A stretch of 64,000 nt of DNA, taken from positions 62,001 through 126,000 of the forward strand of contig NZ_JAFEMV010000002.1 in NCBI RefSeq assembly GCF_016892605.1. The letters run 5' to 3'. The DNA comes from Desemzia sp. RIT 804 (GTDB lineage: Bacteria; Bacillota; Bacilli; Lactobacillales; Carnobacteriaceae). Below are positions 1 to 8,626 of this stretch, piece by piece (the stretch's first letter is position 1; each line of letters begins with the position of its first letter). The notes beneath the pieces are model-generated. The model was not told the DNA's origin. It made no database searches and saw only the letters and a program-made list of their open reading frames with translations. The translations under genes and the position numbers were made by a program.

Positions 1-1365
1 CTCTTTATCCATATATTGAGGCCACATGGATTCTTGAATGACCGGCATCAATTGAATATCCCTTTTTACTTCAAGTACTTCACCCGAGTTGCCTTTCAGT
101 AAAACAGCTAACTCTATGTCCTCTATCTGTGTACTGCTACTGTTCTTAGGTTGTAAAGTGAACTGACTAGTTGTTGATTGGTCTTTTTTTACATTCACTA
201 GTTCTTTATTTTCTCCACTAACTTCTACATATACAGCAGTTTTTTTATTCAAATCAATTTCTGTCAATACTTCATGCAAATAGAGAGTATTGTCTTCTTG
301 GGTTTGAGTTAGAGAAATTTCCCTTGTCTCTCCAAATAAACTGATTGGACTAGTTTTAAACTCTCTTGATCCTGCCTCATCTGTAGAAAGTAAAATTCTT
401 TTCAACGTTATCGGTTCATCTTCTTCGGATAGTTCAAAATTATTACCATGATAAGAAGCAATTGAATAATCATATATAGGAACTGATAGTATCTTTCGCT
501 GAAATTTAGTTTTATCGATGGAAATAGTGATTTTCAAATGTTGTTTATTCTCATTGACATGTTCTACTCTAATTGTCATGTCTTCAGGAGAACGAATCGT
601 TAGTTCAGCTAAATCAATACCCTTTTTGTTTTTTACTTCAATATAAAAAATACTATCATTTAAATTCTTAATTTGTTGATTACTTGTACCCGCTATTTCA
701 CTAAAGTACATGATTGGACTATACTCTTCTTTATTGTAACGAATATTGCCATGGTCTATCCAACCTGTAGTTGGCCAGTAATCATTTGATTCGCCGTTTT
801 CGGGAGGGATTACCACTTCTCCATCTTCTTTATCTAAGATTAGGTTATAAATCATTGTTATCTCATCATGGAACATTGGTTTTTCAAGAGTTCCATTAGT
901 TTGAAATAACAAAAACTCAATTTGTACTTCAGTAATTTCAATTTGATTTTGAATCGGACTTATATCTACATTTATAGAAACTTCTTGAGAAGCACCCGGA
1001 TTTAAATTTAACGAATCCCCATCGGAATTATCTGTCAGCAATACATAATCCTTCTGTATTTTTATTTCCTTAGTAATAGTATTTTTAAATAATACTCTAT
1101 AGGCCAACTTGCCATTTAGCGACCCTTTGTTTTGAACAGTCTCTTTTAGTTGGATTTGCTTTTGATTTTTTTCTAAATCTACTATTCGATTATTACTACT
1201 ATCTTTTACAGCTAAATCAATATTTCCTAATTCCAGCTTAATTCCAGCAGTTTGTGTAGTTGAATCACTAAATTCTGCATGAGTAATATGTATAGGCGCT
1301 AATATAAAAGTAGCGAATACTATACAAAAAGTAAGATATCTTAGTTTTTTGTATAGCTTTTGCAT
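1..1365 (-). CDS. Partial large secreted protein with SipW-type N-terminus (3' end outside window)
   Basis: The frame is open for 455 codons from an ATG at 1365 to the left edge, so the C-terminus is missing. AGGAGG lies about nine bases before the ATG. A basic, hydrophobic N-terminus (residues 1-30) is followed by EFSDSTTQTAGIKLELG, close to the YFTDSTKEEAGIKLTLG of the next gene upstream. This marks it as a second SipW-dependent exported protein. The rest is hydrophilic, predicted beta-rich, with no catalytic motif that I recognise. It lies 47 bp downstream of the TasA-like gene and is probably co-transcribed with it. By analogy with TasA/TapA loci it could be a fibre accessory or anchoring protein; that role is inference. 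Confidence 0.75.
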   Translation of the reverse strand, partial: MQKLYKKLRYLTFCIVFATFILAPIHITHAEFSDSTTQTAGIKLELGNIDLAVKDSSNNRIVDLEKNQKQIQLKETVQNKGSLNGKLAYRVLFKNTITKEIKIQKDYVLLTDNSDGDSLNLNPGASQEVSINVDISPIQNQIEITEVQIEFLLFQTNGTLEKPMFHDEITMIYNLILDKEDGEVVIPPENGESNDYWPTTGWIDHGNIRYNKEEYSPIMYFSEIAGTSNQQIKNLNDSIFYIEVKNKKGIDLAELTIRSPEDMTIRVEHVNENKQHLKITISIDKTKFQRKILSVPIYDYSIASYHGNNFELSEEDEPITLKRILLSTDEAGSREFKTSPISLFGETREISLTQTQEDNTLYLHEVLTEIDLNKKTAVYVEVSGENKELVNVKKDQSTTSQFTLQPKNSSSTQIEDIELAVLLKGNSGEVLEVKRDIQLMPVIQESMWPQYMDKE

Positions 1366-1412
1366 CTATTAACGCCTCCTTATGAAATATAGTTAACTAA
1401 GATAATGAATTT

Positions 1413-2054
1413 TTATTTTGCTTGTTCTAACATAACTGTAATGCTGTTAGTCATTAAATCTATAATGTTACTTTTGTTCAAAGAATCACTTTTAAAGTTA
1501 AAATCGTTCACTCCAGATGATGTAGCAACTTTTAAGGTCATTACTACATCTACAGACTCATTACCATCCAAAGAATAAGAATTTTGATTATTAGTAATGT
1601 CTTCCAAAGAAACATCATGTTCGTTTCCACTTTGGTCTTTTCCATTTATTTTATAACTTATTTCAAATGGATCTGTTGCAGAACGGAGAATGTCTTCTGT
1701 AAAAGTAAATACTGATTTTAATGAACTTTTATTTGTGAAGGTGAAAGTTTTACTAAATGAATCTCCTGGTTTAACATTTGTAATAGATACGGTTTTGGAT
1801 AATGTTTTTCCTACTGGTACAGTTTCACCTTTTTCATTTTTTACCTTTATTTGATTATTGTTATCCTTGCCATCATAATTTTCATAAATCCAATCCTTAG
1901 TTTCACTTTGAATATCAATATGCCCCAAAGTAAGTTTAATCCCCGCTTCTTCTTTCGTAGAGTCTGTAAAGTAAGCACGAGTTCCATAAGCAGCCACACT
2001 AAGCAATAACACCAATCCTATAATAAGCGGAAAATACTTTTTGATTTTTTTCAT
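1413..2054 (-). CDS. TasA/CalY (camelysin)-like SipW-dependent secreted protein
   Basis: 213 residues. The N-terminus has lysines followed by a hydrophobic stretch (about 9-27), then AYGTRAYFTDSTKEEAGIKLTLGHIDI, the layout of SipW-dependent signal peptides in TasA, TapA and camelysin. The mature part has many Asn, Lys, Ser and Thr residues and two FTFTN/FTFTE-like strands, as expected of a TasA-type beta-sandwich (fibre or surface protein). It lies downstream of the sipW gene but behind a strong terminator, and it has its own likely promoter at 2112-2140. Family assignment is by N-terminal pattern and context; fibre formation is inferred. Confidence 0.82.
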   Translation of the reverse strand: MKKIKKYFPLIIGLVLLLSVAAYGTRAYFTDSTKEEAGIKLTLGHIDIQSETKDWIYENYDGKDNNNQIKVKNEKGETVPVGKTLSKTVSITNVKPGDSFSKTFTFTNKSSLKSVFTFTEDILRSATDPFEISYKINGKDQSGNEHDVSLEDITNNQNSYSLDGNESVDVVMTLKVATSSGVNDFNFKSDSLNKSNIIDLMTNSITVMLEQAK

Positions 2055-2111
2055 TTCTAATCATTCCTCCATTTTTTGTTTCTAAATTTTACGGTTTCTT
2101 TACCACTTATT

Positions 2112-2140
2112 AATATAATACTGTCGTTTTTTAACTTCAA
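2112..2140 (-). promoter_or_regulatory. Likely sigma-A promoter of the TasA-like gene
   Basis: On the minus strand TTGAAG (2135-2140) is separated by 17 bp from TATATT (2112-2117), about 60 bp before the ATG at 2054. It lies beyond the terminator of sipW, so the surface-protein genes can be expressed apart from the peptidase. Confidence 0.55.
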
Positions 2141-2510
2141 TAATTTCATTTTTATTCTTATAAATTAATACTAATTAATATGAAAAAACTTTTGTTTATA
2201 AATACATTAAAATCCGTATCGTTATTTATTTGTTCGGCTCTCAAAACATACTTATATATAAGCTTTTTTAATAAAAACAAAATATCACAAACTTTCATAT
2301 TGATTTTATACAACTTTTGTCCTAATAATATATTCATTTAACGGATTTATATACTTAATAAAAATATTTTTTTATAATTTTTGTCATTTCCATCGGGCTT
2401 ATTAAATAAGTTGTCTAATTTTTATGCACTTATTTTTTACAAGTATCTTTTTTATGTAAGAACATTCTTTTTTATACAAGATTTTTTATTGTACTCATTA
2501 TGCATAGCAA

Positions 2511-2570
2511 AACAAAAAAGGACATACACTTTAAATAAATGGTTATTCAAAGTGTATGTCCTTTTTTGTT
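2511..2570 (-). terminator. Strong intrinsic terminator after sipW
   Basis: A perfect 22-bp inverted repeat (2511-2532 with 2549-2570) with a 16-nt loop, A-rich and T-rich at its ends. It sits 66 bp past the sipW stop. It also falls between sipW and the TasA-like gene, so read-through would be limited. The other AT-rich sequence from 2141 to 2510 shows no gene that I can support. Confidence 0.85.
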
Positions 2571-2635
2571 TATTATTTAATTATGAACGAAAAATGACAA
2601 TCTTCTATTGTTGCTTGTTTTCTCTACCCTACTGC

Positions 2636-3151
2636 CTAGTCAGCACTATCTTCAACACGCTGTTTCTCTTCTTTATCCTGTTTAACATAGATTAAGATAT
2701 AGTAAAATCCCAGCAAAGCTACTAGCCCGCCTAAAACTAGTGGCTGCTGTGTCGCAACTACTACATATCCAAAATAAGGTACAATAAGAGCCAATTCGCC
2801 GACATAGTTCTCTTCAGTTACTTCTCCTTGATCCGCTATATTGTTGGCATCTCCTTTAGTCACTAGACCTGTTTCAGAAATTTCAACCGCTCTATGCGTT
2901 ACAAACTCCTCGTTACGGATAAAAGTAACGATATCGTTTGTTTCGATTTCCTCAATAGGAGTTGTCTTCACAAAGATAAAATCTCCAGCTGAAAAGACAG
3001 GTTCCATACTACCGCTGACAACGGTATATCCTTTGTATCCCAATAAACCTTCATCATCTGGTCCTGAAAAGAAACTAATCGCTGCAGTAACTGCGAAAAG
3101 CAAAATGACTATTGTTAATAATGCATTTCCAACATATTTAATGTATTTCAC
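2636..3151 (-). CDS. sipW: Signal peptidase I, SipW (ER/archaeal type)
   Basis: Membrane serine protease that removes signal peptides from TasA/camelysin-type proteins. An N-terminal membrane segment (about 8-28) is followed by VSGSMEP with Ser48 as nucleophile, THR with His86 replacing the lysine of bacterial-type enzymes, and KGDAN with the acidic residue near 101. A second membrane helix lies near the C-terminus. The Ser-His arrangement is the hallmark of SipW. I chose the GTG at 3151 because GAGG stands eight bases upstream; an in-frame TTG at 3196 has no ribosome site. Its two apparent substrates follow downstream, and an HTH/kinase-like gene precedes it by 76 bp. Confidence 0.9.
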   Translation of the reverse strand: MKYIKYVGNALLTIVILLFAVTAAISFFSGPDDEGLLGYKGYTVVSGSMEPVFSAGDFIFVKTTPIEEIETNDIVTFIRNEEFVTHRAVEISETGLVTKGDANNIADQGEVTEENYVGELALIVPYFGYVVVATQQPLVLGGLVALLGFYYILIYVKQDKEEKQRVEDSAD

Positions 3152-3227
3152 GCTGATTTCCTCACATTTCTTGTATTTAGTTAAAAGATAACACAAGTTG
3201 TGTGATTGAGCTAGTGCAAATATCGAC

Positions 3228-4349
3228 CTATATTTTTCTGTCAGTAATGAAATAGTTTTCTATATCTTTTTTTAATTTATCCGGAGTTAAGTCAGGACGG
3301 ACAATTTGCAGGCAATCAAGCGTTAAATAAGCATTTATTAGCCCAACTTGAATACTGTCGTAGCCCAATTCTTCATAATGATGAAAGTTTGCATACACCA
3401 TTGCACCACATAAAGCTTCATTCTGCCCCCATTCATAATGCCCTTTACTGTATTGAGGATTTTCAAATATCTGGATGGATTCATGATTTCCGTAGATCAC
3501 TTCGTCACTGTCTTTAGAAATCACAACTTGTTTAGCTCCTTTGTTTAAAACCAATTGAACCATCTTTTTTAATTCTTGATCTGTTTGGACAGGACGTTGA
3601 AACTTATCTTCCATTTCGTCATGTTTTGTAATAAGAGTAATACCGTCTAATTGATCAGGCAGATTCACCATCTTTTGTGTAGATACCGTGATCAAAATCA
3701 ACTCGATATTGTATCGCCTCGTAAAAGCTTGTAAAAATTCAATGGCTTCTTTTGAGCAATTCAAATCTACAACGACACACTTGGCTCTTTGTATCTTTTC
3801 AAGAAACTTATTGATCAAATCTAGATTGAGACAGTCATAAATCGACATATCGGATAAACCAATCAATACTTCTTGTTCTTTTCCGATAATTTCGATAAAG
3901 TTTCCTGTTGCTTGATTGTCCAACACTGTAACGCTGGATAAATCAATGAAATATTTTGAATGGTCTTTGATTCTTTTCCAATCGTCATCATTTCCAACAA
4001 TTGAAATGAGATCTACATGCTCGCCTAATCTCCCTAAATTTTCAGCTACATTCCTTGCAACTCCTCCTAATGAGGAAGTAGCATGTATATTATTTGAAGT
4101 GTTTCTTATTAAATCGTCTTGAACAATATAACGATTATCAATGTTCGCTGCGCCAATACAAACTACTGGACGTTCTTCATTAATGATATACGCTTTCCCC
4201 AATAGATGCCCTTTTTTAACCAATCCTGAAATAATGTTGGCGACCGCTGAACGTGAAAGTTGAATCGCTTCTGCAAGATCTTGTTGTGATATAAATGGAT
4301 CTTCTCGAATCACATCCAAAACTTTTCTTTCATTTTCATTCAGCGCCAT
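3228..4349 (-). CDS. HTH protein with degenerate PfkB-family kinase domain
   Basis: 373 residues. Residues 1-58 form a winged-helix region (NENERKVLDVIREDPFISQQDLA...SRSAVANIISGLVKKG) of the kind fused to PfkB sugar or pseudouridine kinases. The kinase part begins at VVCIGAANID and keeps the substrate-side LGGVARNVAENLGRLG. At the C-terminal catalytic site the GAGD motif is replaced by GQNE (308-311), so the catalytic aspartate is absent. It may be a regulator that senses a nucleoside or sugar rather than an active kinase (inference). It directly precedes sipW on the same strand. Active relatives include pseudouridine kinase PsuK. Confidence 0.8.
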   Translation of the reverse strand: MALNENERKVLDVIREDPFISQQDLAEAIQLSRSAVANIISGLVKKGHLLGKAYIINEERPVVCIGAANIDNRYIVQDDLIRNTSNNIHATSSLGGVARNVAENLGRLGEHVDLISIVGNDDDWKRIKDHSKYFIDLSSVTVLDNQATGNFIEIIGKEQEVLIGLSDMSIYDCLNLDLINKFLEKIQRAKCVVVDLNCSKEAIEFLQAFTRRYNIELILITVSTQKMVNLPDQLDGITLITKHDEMEDKFQRPVQTDQELKKMVQLVLNKGAKQVVISKDSDEVIYGNHESIQIFENPQYSKGHYEWGQNEALCGAMVYANFHHYEELGYDSIQVGLINAYLTLDCLQIVRPDLTPDKLKKDIENYFITDRKI

Positions 4350-4529
4350 TTGACATTCCTCCGACTTTAAATTAGATATAACAAAGATAATAATTTCTTT
4401 TCTTGTCTTAATTTTAGTTAAGCCCTATCCTTAAGTCAAAAATTTTGGTTCTATATTAATGATGTCGGTCGTTTAAGAAAATAGAAATAAATATCAACAA
4501 ACCACTATTCAATACAGAACCAAAATTTA

Positions 4530-4712
4530 GGTTCTTCATCATGTAACGTTGGTAGAGTCTCTAAGTTGCTTAAACACTAACTTCTAGAAATCCCTGTAGG
4601 AATCGGGGTAGCTGGTAGCTTGCAAGCTTGGAGACCCTTGGGCTCCAAGCGTTCCCATGGTTCTCACCAAGCAACCCCGATTCTGGAAGGAATTTCTTTA
4701 CCAACGTCATAA
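4530..4712 (+). repeat. Dispersed palindromic element, family A, copy 1
   Basis: About 180 bp that fold back on themselves. Outer arms ACGTTGGTA and TACCAACGT enclose arms around GGAATCGGGGTAGCTGGT and ACCAAGCAACCCCGATTC, with an apical hairpin CTTGGAG/CTCCAAG. Related copies in the same orientation lie at 16582-16710 and 52262-52503. The unpaired stretch CTAAGTTGCTTAAACACTAA is also conserved between copies. No open frame is present. Confidence 0.75.
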
Positions 4713-4731
4713 AATAGATAACCAAAATTTA

Positions 4732-4782
4732 AAGCCGCAGTCCTAAATGGATTTCATGAAAATCCATTTAGGGCTACGGCTA
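4732..4782 (-). terminator. Intrinsic terminator of the DUF1538/PII operon
   Basis: A long stem with arms CCTAAATGGATTT and AAATCCATTTAGG, extended by AGCCG/CGGCT with mismatches. On the minus strand it is followed by a T-rich stretch. It lies 37 bp past the stop codon at 4819. Confidence 0.7.
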
Positions 4783-4818
4783 ACGTTAGCTGTATAATTT
4801 GTTTTTAAATTCTACAGA

Positions 4819-5487
4819 TTAAAATAGTCCTTTTGTATCTTTTACATCAATCGTAAATAAGATCCCTTTTCCAGGTTTCTCGATTTCAGTTGCATTACTA
4901 ATTGACGCTACGATTGGATCCACTTTATCTTTTTCCGATAAAATCAAGACGATTTCTTTTTCGGGCTCAATATCCATCCCAAATAAACGACTTGTTTCAT
5001 GAACTCCTGATCCTCGTGCACTAATAATCGTTCCGCCTTGAGAACCTGCGTCTACAGCGGCATCAATAACCTCTTCCGCTTGTCCTCGCTCTACAATAAC
5101 AAAAATGGCTTGGTGCATCACACTGTCATCCTCTCTAATTTGAGCATTTTGATCATATATACTATTTCTTCTTCCAAGAATGTTTAGTAATGAAATAGTA
5201 AAAGCAATTCCACGATTTGGACGTTCTAGTTTTAATTTCTCTGAAAGAACCTTCATAATGCTTTCACTTTTTGATTCTTCTGCTATCATCAACACAACTT
5301 CTTTACGAATATTGTCTAAGCCAAGCATTTTTAAGCTGCTATTATTGATAGTTCCAAAACCATAGAAGACCGTTCCACCGCTACAACCATTTTTCTTAGC
5401 GATGCGGATAACTTCACTCCCCATATCGTCATTGACGATAAGACAGAGCAGATCTATATTTTCTTTTACTGTTGGATTTTCTGCCAT
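4819..5487 (-). CDS. Tandem PII-like (GlnB-fold) regulator
   Basis: 222 residues made of two PII-like halves. Each half has a hydrophobic strand with SGGTVFYGFG or QGGTIISARG, resembling the GGxTxxxRGxG turn of PII-type proteins, then EVVLMIAEE or EIVLILSEK, and ends with ERPNRGIAFTI or EKPGKGILFTI. The second half keeps more of the canonical motif. It starts 3 bp after the DUF1538 transporter gene, so the two are translationally linked. PII-like proteins often gate a neighbouring transporter in response to a nucleotide; the ligand here is unknown. A terminator follows. Confidence 0.75.
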   Translation of the reverse strand: MAENPTVKENIDLLCLIVNDDMGSEVIRIAKKNGCSGGTVFYGFGTINNSSLKMLGLDNIRKEVVLMIAEESKSESIMKVLSEKLKLERPNRGIAFTISLLNILGRRNSIYDQNAQIREDDSVMHQAIFVIVERGQAEEVIDAAVDAGSQGGTIISARGSGVHETSRLFGMDIEPEKEIVLILSEKDKVDPIVASISNATEIEKPGKGILFTIDVKDTKGLF

Positions 5488-5490
5488 CTC

Positions 5491-6969
5491 TTAACGATCC
5501 TCTCTTTTTGATTTCAATTTAAAGATCAAACCAAGTAATTGTAAAGTAATAATCGGCATCATAGCTACCATAGCAATCATACCAAATCCGTCCCTTATAA
5601 CGTCTGCACCTTCGATCGATTGAGCAGCTCCTTGAACAAATGCTAAGATAAAGGTTGCCGTCATTGGCCCCGATGCAACACCACCAGCATCAAATGCCAT
5701 TCCGATAAACATCTTAGGAACGATGTACATTAACCCGATAGCAATGATATAACCTGGAAGTAAGTAGTGCCATAATTCTAGTCCTGGTACCATGATTCGA
5801 ATAACGGACAGCAATACTGCTAAACCTACACCAATAGACAGAGCTACTAAGACAGCTTTTCTTTTTACATATCCATTTGTTACTTGTTCAATTTGTTGTG
5901 TTAAAACATACACTGCCGGTTCAGCCAAAATCGTAACCAATCCTAACACAAAAGCAATCAGAAGTAAATAAACAGACACATCCATACCAGCAAGATTGTA
6001 TCCAATTAAACTTCCTACGTTCATAAAACCAGCGTTTACTCCAACTAAGAAAATAACTAATCCAATAAATACATAAAGTACACCTTTCAAAACTCTTGCT
6101 AAAGGACGTTTATGCAGTTTTAAAGAAAAGAAGTTATAACCTAAAAAAGTTAAGATAATAGGTACTAATGCTATGAAAATTTCTTGTGAAATTATAGGGA
6201 ATTCATGTAAAAACGGTTCCCATATTGTTCCAGAAGGATTTAAATCAACAGGTAATTCACCTGTCATTTCATTTTGACCAGTGATAATGTTCAAAAACAT
6301 CACTGCCATAATTGCACCTGAAGACGAAATAGCTACTAATCCAAAACTATCCTTTTCTGAAGCTTTTCCATTTTTTTTCATAGAAGAAATCCCAGATGAC
6401 AACGCCAACATAAACGGCACTGTAAGAGCACCCGTTGTAGCACCTGAAGCATCGAAGGAAATCGCTAAAAATTCACTAGAAGTAAAAAGTGAGAGGATGA
6501 AAATGAAGAGATAAACACCTGTTAAGATTTTAAATAAAGGAACATTAAACACGATACGCAATATTCCAACGGTCATCATGATCGCTATACCGATGGATAC
6601 TGATACCAAAATAGTAGAACTTGGAACTAGTCCTCCTGTTACAGTATTAATTTGATTAGCTAAGATGTGCAGATCAGGTTCAGCAATTGAAATAAAAAAG
6701 CCTAGAAATAAACCAGCAATCACTACTACCCAAACTTTATTGCTTTTTGTAACTCCTTTTCCCAGGTAATTACCAATTGGTGTTATCCCAATATCGGTAC
6801 CTAATAGGAAAACAGCTAATCCAATAATAACGAGTGTCGCCCCTAACAAGAATCGTAACACGACAGTTGTTTCTAAAGGAACAATAGTGAAATTTAATAT
6901 TAAAACTATTGCTATGATTGGGAATACAGAGACTAGAACCTCCTTAAGTTTTTCTGTTAATGGGTTCAA
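5491..6969 (-). CDS. DUF1538 membrane protein, duplicated (UmpAB-like putative transporter)
   Basis: 492 residues, strongly hydrophobic, about a dozen membrane segments in two homologous halves. The halves share AEPDLHILANQI / AEPAVYVLTQQI and ISFDASGATTGALTVPF / MAFDAGGVASGPMTATF. This is the DUF1538 family, often encoded beside PII-like genes. Two-gene relatives (UmpA/UmpB) have, as I recall, been reported as Na+(K+)/H+ antiporters; here both halves are in one chain. Transport of a cation or small solute controlled by the adjacent PII-like protein is a reasonable inference, but the substrate is unproven. Confidence 0.78.
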   Translation of the reverse strand: MNPLTEKLKEVLVSVFPIIAIVLILNFTIVPLETTVVLRFLLGATLVIIGLAVFLLGTDIGITPIGNYLGKGVTKSNKVWVVVIAGLFLGFFISIAEPDLHILANQINTVTGGLVPSSTILVSVSIGIAIMMTVGILRIVFNVPLFKILTGVYLFIFILSLFTSSEFLAISFDASGATTGALTVPFMLALSSGISSMKKNGKASEKDSFGLVAISSSGAIMAVMFLNIITGQNEMTGELPVDLNPSGTIWEPFLHEFPIISQEIFIALVPIILTFLGYNFFSLKLHKRPLARVLKGVLYVFIGLVIFLVGVNAGFMNVGSLIGYNLAGMDVSVYLLLIAFVLGLVTILAEPAVYVLTQQIEQVTNGYVKRKAVLVALSIGVGLAVLLSVIRIMVPGLELWHYLLPGYIIAIGLMYIVPKMFIGMAFDAGGVASGPMTATFILAFVQGAAQSIEGADVIRDGFGMIAMVAMMPIITLQLLGLIFKLKSKREDR

Positions 6970-7024
6970 ATAAAATCCACTTCCTTTTCTATATTAATTG
7001 ATGCTTAAAAAATAAACACTTATT

Positions 7025-7052
7025 ATTGTACCATAGATTAAAAATAGATGAA
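7025..7052 (-). promoter_or_regulatory. Possible promoter of the DUF1538/PII operon
   Basis: On the minus strand TTCATC (7047-7052) lies 16 bp before TACAAT (7025-7030), about 56 bp before the ATG. The -10 is good, the -35 weak. Confidence 0.4.
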
Positions 7053-7112
7053 CGGAAAATCGTGTATGCACTTGCTTTGTAAATTCGCTACTCCTGTGTT
7101 TCTTTTAAACGC

Positions 7113-7153
7113 AACAAAGACTGACTCGTTAAAAGAGTCAGTCTTTGTTTTAA
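7113..7153 (-). terminator. Intrinsic terminator of the MscS-type gene
   Basis: Arms AACAAAGACTGACTC and GAGTCAGTCTTTGTT around a short loop, 18 bp past the stop at 7171. T-runs occur on both sides, so it may work in both directions. Confidence 0.8.
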
Positions 7154-7170
7154 CTTATATTGTTGTATTC

Positions 7171-8445
7171 TTAGATAGATGTATCTGAATTTGAAGACGA
7201 GTTAGTTGTCTTCTCAGCTTCTTTTTCTGCTTTTTGATTTGCTTTTTCAAGCGTACGTTTAGCAACATCACGTCCACCAATACCGAAGGCAATCGCAAAT
7301 GCTACAGCTATACCACCCATAATAAAGATAAAGGCAGTGTTAACAATGCTCGTTGCAAATTGTAATTGATCTAATGCCATAAAGATAGAGAAGATAATTA
7401 AGATGTACTTCACAGCTTCTCCAAAGAATTCACTCTTCGTAGAATTAGAAATGAAACTTCCTAATAATGTTCCTCCAACAAGACCAAGACCTAAAATAAC
7501 TAGCGCACTAATGACAAGAGGCAAGTAAGAAATAATCGCTGCCCCAATAGTGTTCAGAACTTCTAGATTCAAGACATTCAATGCTTCTACTAAGAAGAAA
7601 ACACCAATGACTACTGAAACGATTTGTCCAGTTAGTTTAGCTAAATCAATATTCAGTTTTCCATTTGTATTCAAGTATTTCGTTAAACTATTGATGCCTG
7701 TTCCACGTAATAAATCTGACAATAGTTGTCCTACAAATTTAGCAATAAAGATTCCAATACCTAGTAAAATGATCGCTACTAAAATATTTGGAATAGCAGC
7801 TAAAATAGAATTCAACACGCCTACTACTGGTCTAGAAATACTTTCAATTCCCAATATTTCAAGTGCTGCAGTAGCAATCGGGATTAAAATTACTACGAAT
7901 ACTAAGTTAGCTAATACTTTAGCTAATGTATTTTTTTGCGATTGTGATGGTGTTGCATCAGCTGCATCACTTGAACCGCTGAATTTGTTCATCCATTTGT
8001 CAATGTTAAGCGATAAAGCTAAGTTGTAAACTAGGTTTTTGACAAATTTTGCTACAAAGTACCCCAAAACTAGTATAAAGATAGCACCTAGTAATGTTGG
8101 GATAAAGCTTAGCGCAGTATCAAACATATTAGAGATTGGTTGAGCTACCGCAGTTAAACCTAACATACCAAGAATTGCTGGTAAGAATAATAACCATACA
8201 AGATAATATACAACATTTCCAATTGAATCAATGGTCGTGTTAGCTTGTTCTTCGGTTTGTACTACACCCCATTTCACTAAGCGTCTGTTAAAGCCTATTG
8301 CTCTTAGGGCCTTTTGAACCCCTTTTCTTAATGACACTGCAATCAGCCAAGCAATTAGAAATAAGGCAATAGCGCCTAATAATGTTGGCAGAAAGTTGAC
8401 AAATGAATTGAAACCTGAACTGATAGTGTTCGATATATTATCCAT
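7171..8445 (-). CDS. MscS-family membrane protein with repeated TM-helix domains (CmpX-like)
   Basis: 424 residues. Several long hydrophobic segments alternate with conserved amphipathic helices (NSFVNFLPTLLGAIALFLIAWLIA; FDTALSFIPTLLGAIFILVLGYFVAKFV; NSILAAIPNILVAIILLGIGIFIAKFV). This is the repeated TM-helix unit of mechanosensitive-channel relatives; the C-terminal end is charged and soluble. It probably acts in the membrane in osmotic or membrane-stress responses. I chose the ATG at 8445, with AAGGAGAG at a good distance; a longer frame to 8484 has no ribosome site. Monocistronic, with its own terminator. Confidence 0.8.
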   Translation of the reverse strand: MDNISNTISSGFNSFVNFLPTLLGAIALFLIAWLIAVSLRKGVQKALRAIGFNRRLVKWGVVQTEEQANTTIDSIGNVVYYLVWLLFLPAILGMLGLTAVAQPISNMFDTALSFIPTLLGAIFILVLGYFVAKFVKNLVYNLALSLNIDKWMNKFSGSSDAADATPSQSQKNTLAKVLANLVFVVILIPIATAALEILGIESISRPVVGVLNSILAAIPNILVAIILLGIGIFIAKFVGQLLSDLLRGTGINSLTKYLNTNGKLNIDLAKLTGQIVSVVIGVFFLVEALNVLNLEVLNTIGAAIISYLPLVISALVILGLGLVGGTLLGSFISNSTKSEFFGEAVKYILIIFSIFMALDQLQFATSIVNTAFIFIMGGIAVAFAIAFGIGGRDVAKRTLEKANQKAEKEAEKTTNSSSNSDTSI

Positions 8446-8591
8446 CTCGTCTCTCTCCTTTACTTTTTGTAATATTTTGTACACATTTTAGTATAGACTA
8501 TCTTTTTAAAAGATTAAAATAATATGCTTTATGCTTTTATTTTCTATATATTCGTATTCAGCATTGACAAGCGCCTTGGGCATTGATAGCT

Positions 8592-8610
8592 TTAAAGTAC
8601 AATACTTTAA
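8592..8610 (+). promoter_or_regulatory. Palindrome upstream of the MATE gene (possible operator)
   Basis: TTAAAGTA and TACTTTAA form perfect 8-bp half-sites around CAA, 16 bp before the ATG at 8627. A TTGACA stands about 25 bp upstream. The position suits binding by a MarR- or TetR-type repressor. No regulator gene is adjacent, so the role is inferred. Confidence 0.4.
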
Positions 8611-8626
8611 TAAAAGAGGTTAAGAG

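Noticed and set aside
2381-2695. 104-codon plus-strand frame over the sipW terminator
   Set aside because: It crosses a perfect 22-bp terminator stem and the end of sipW, has no ribosome site and reads as Phe/Leu-rich AT-rich noise.
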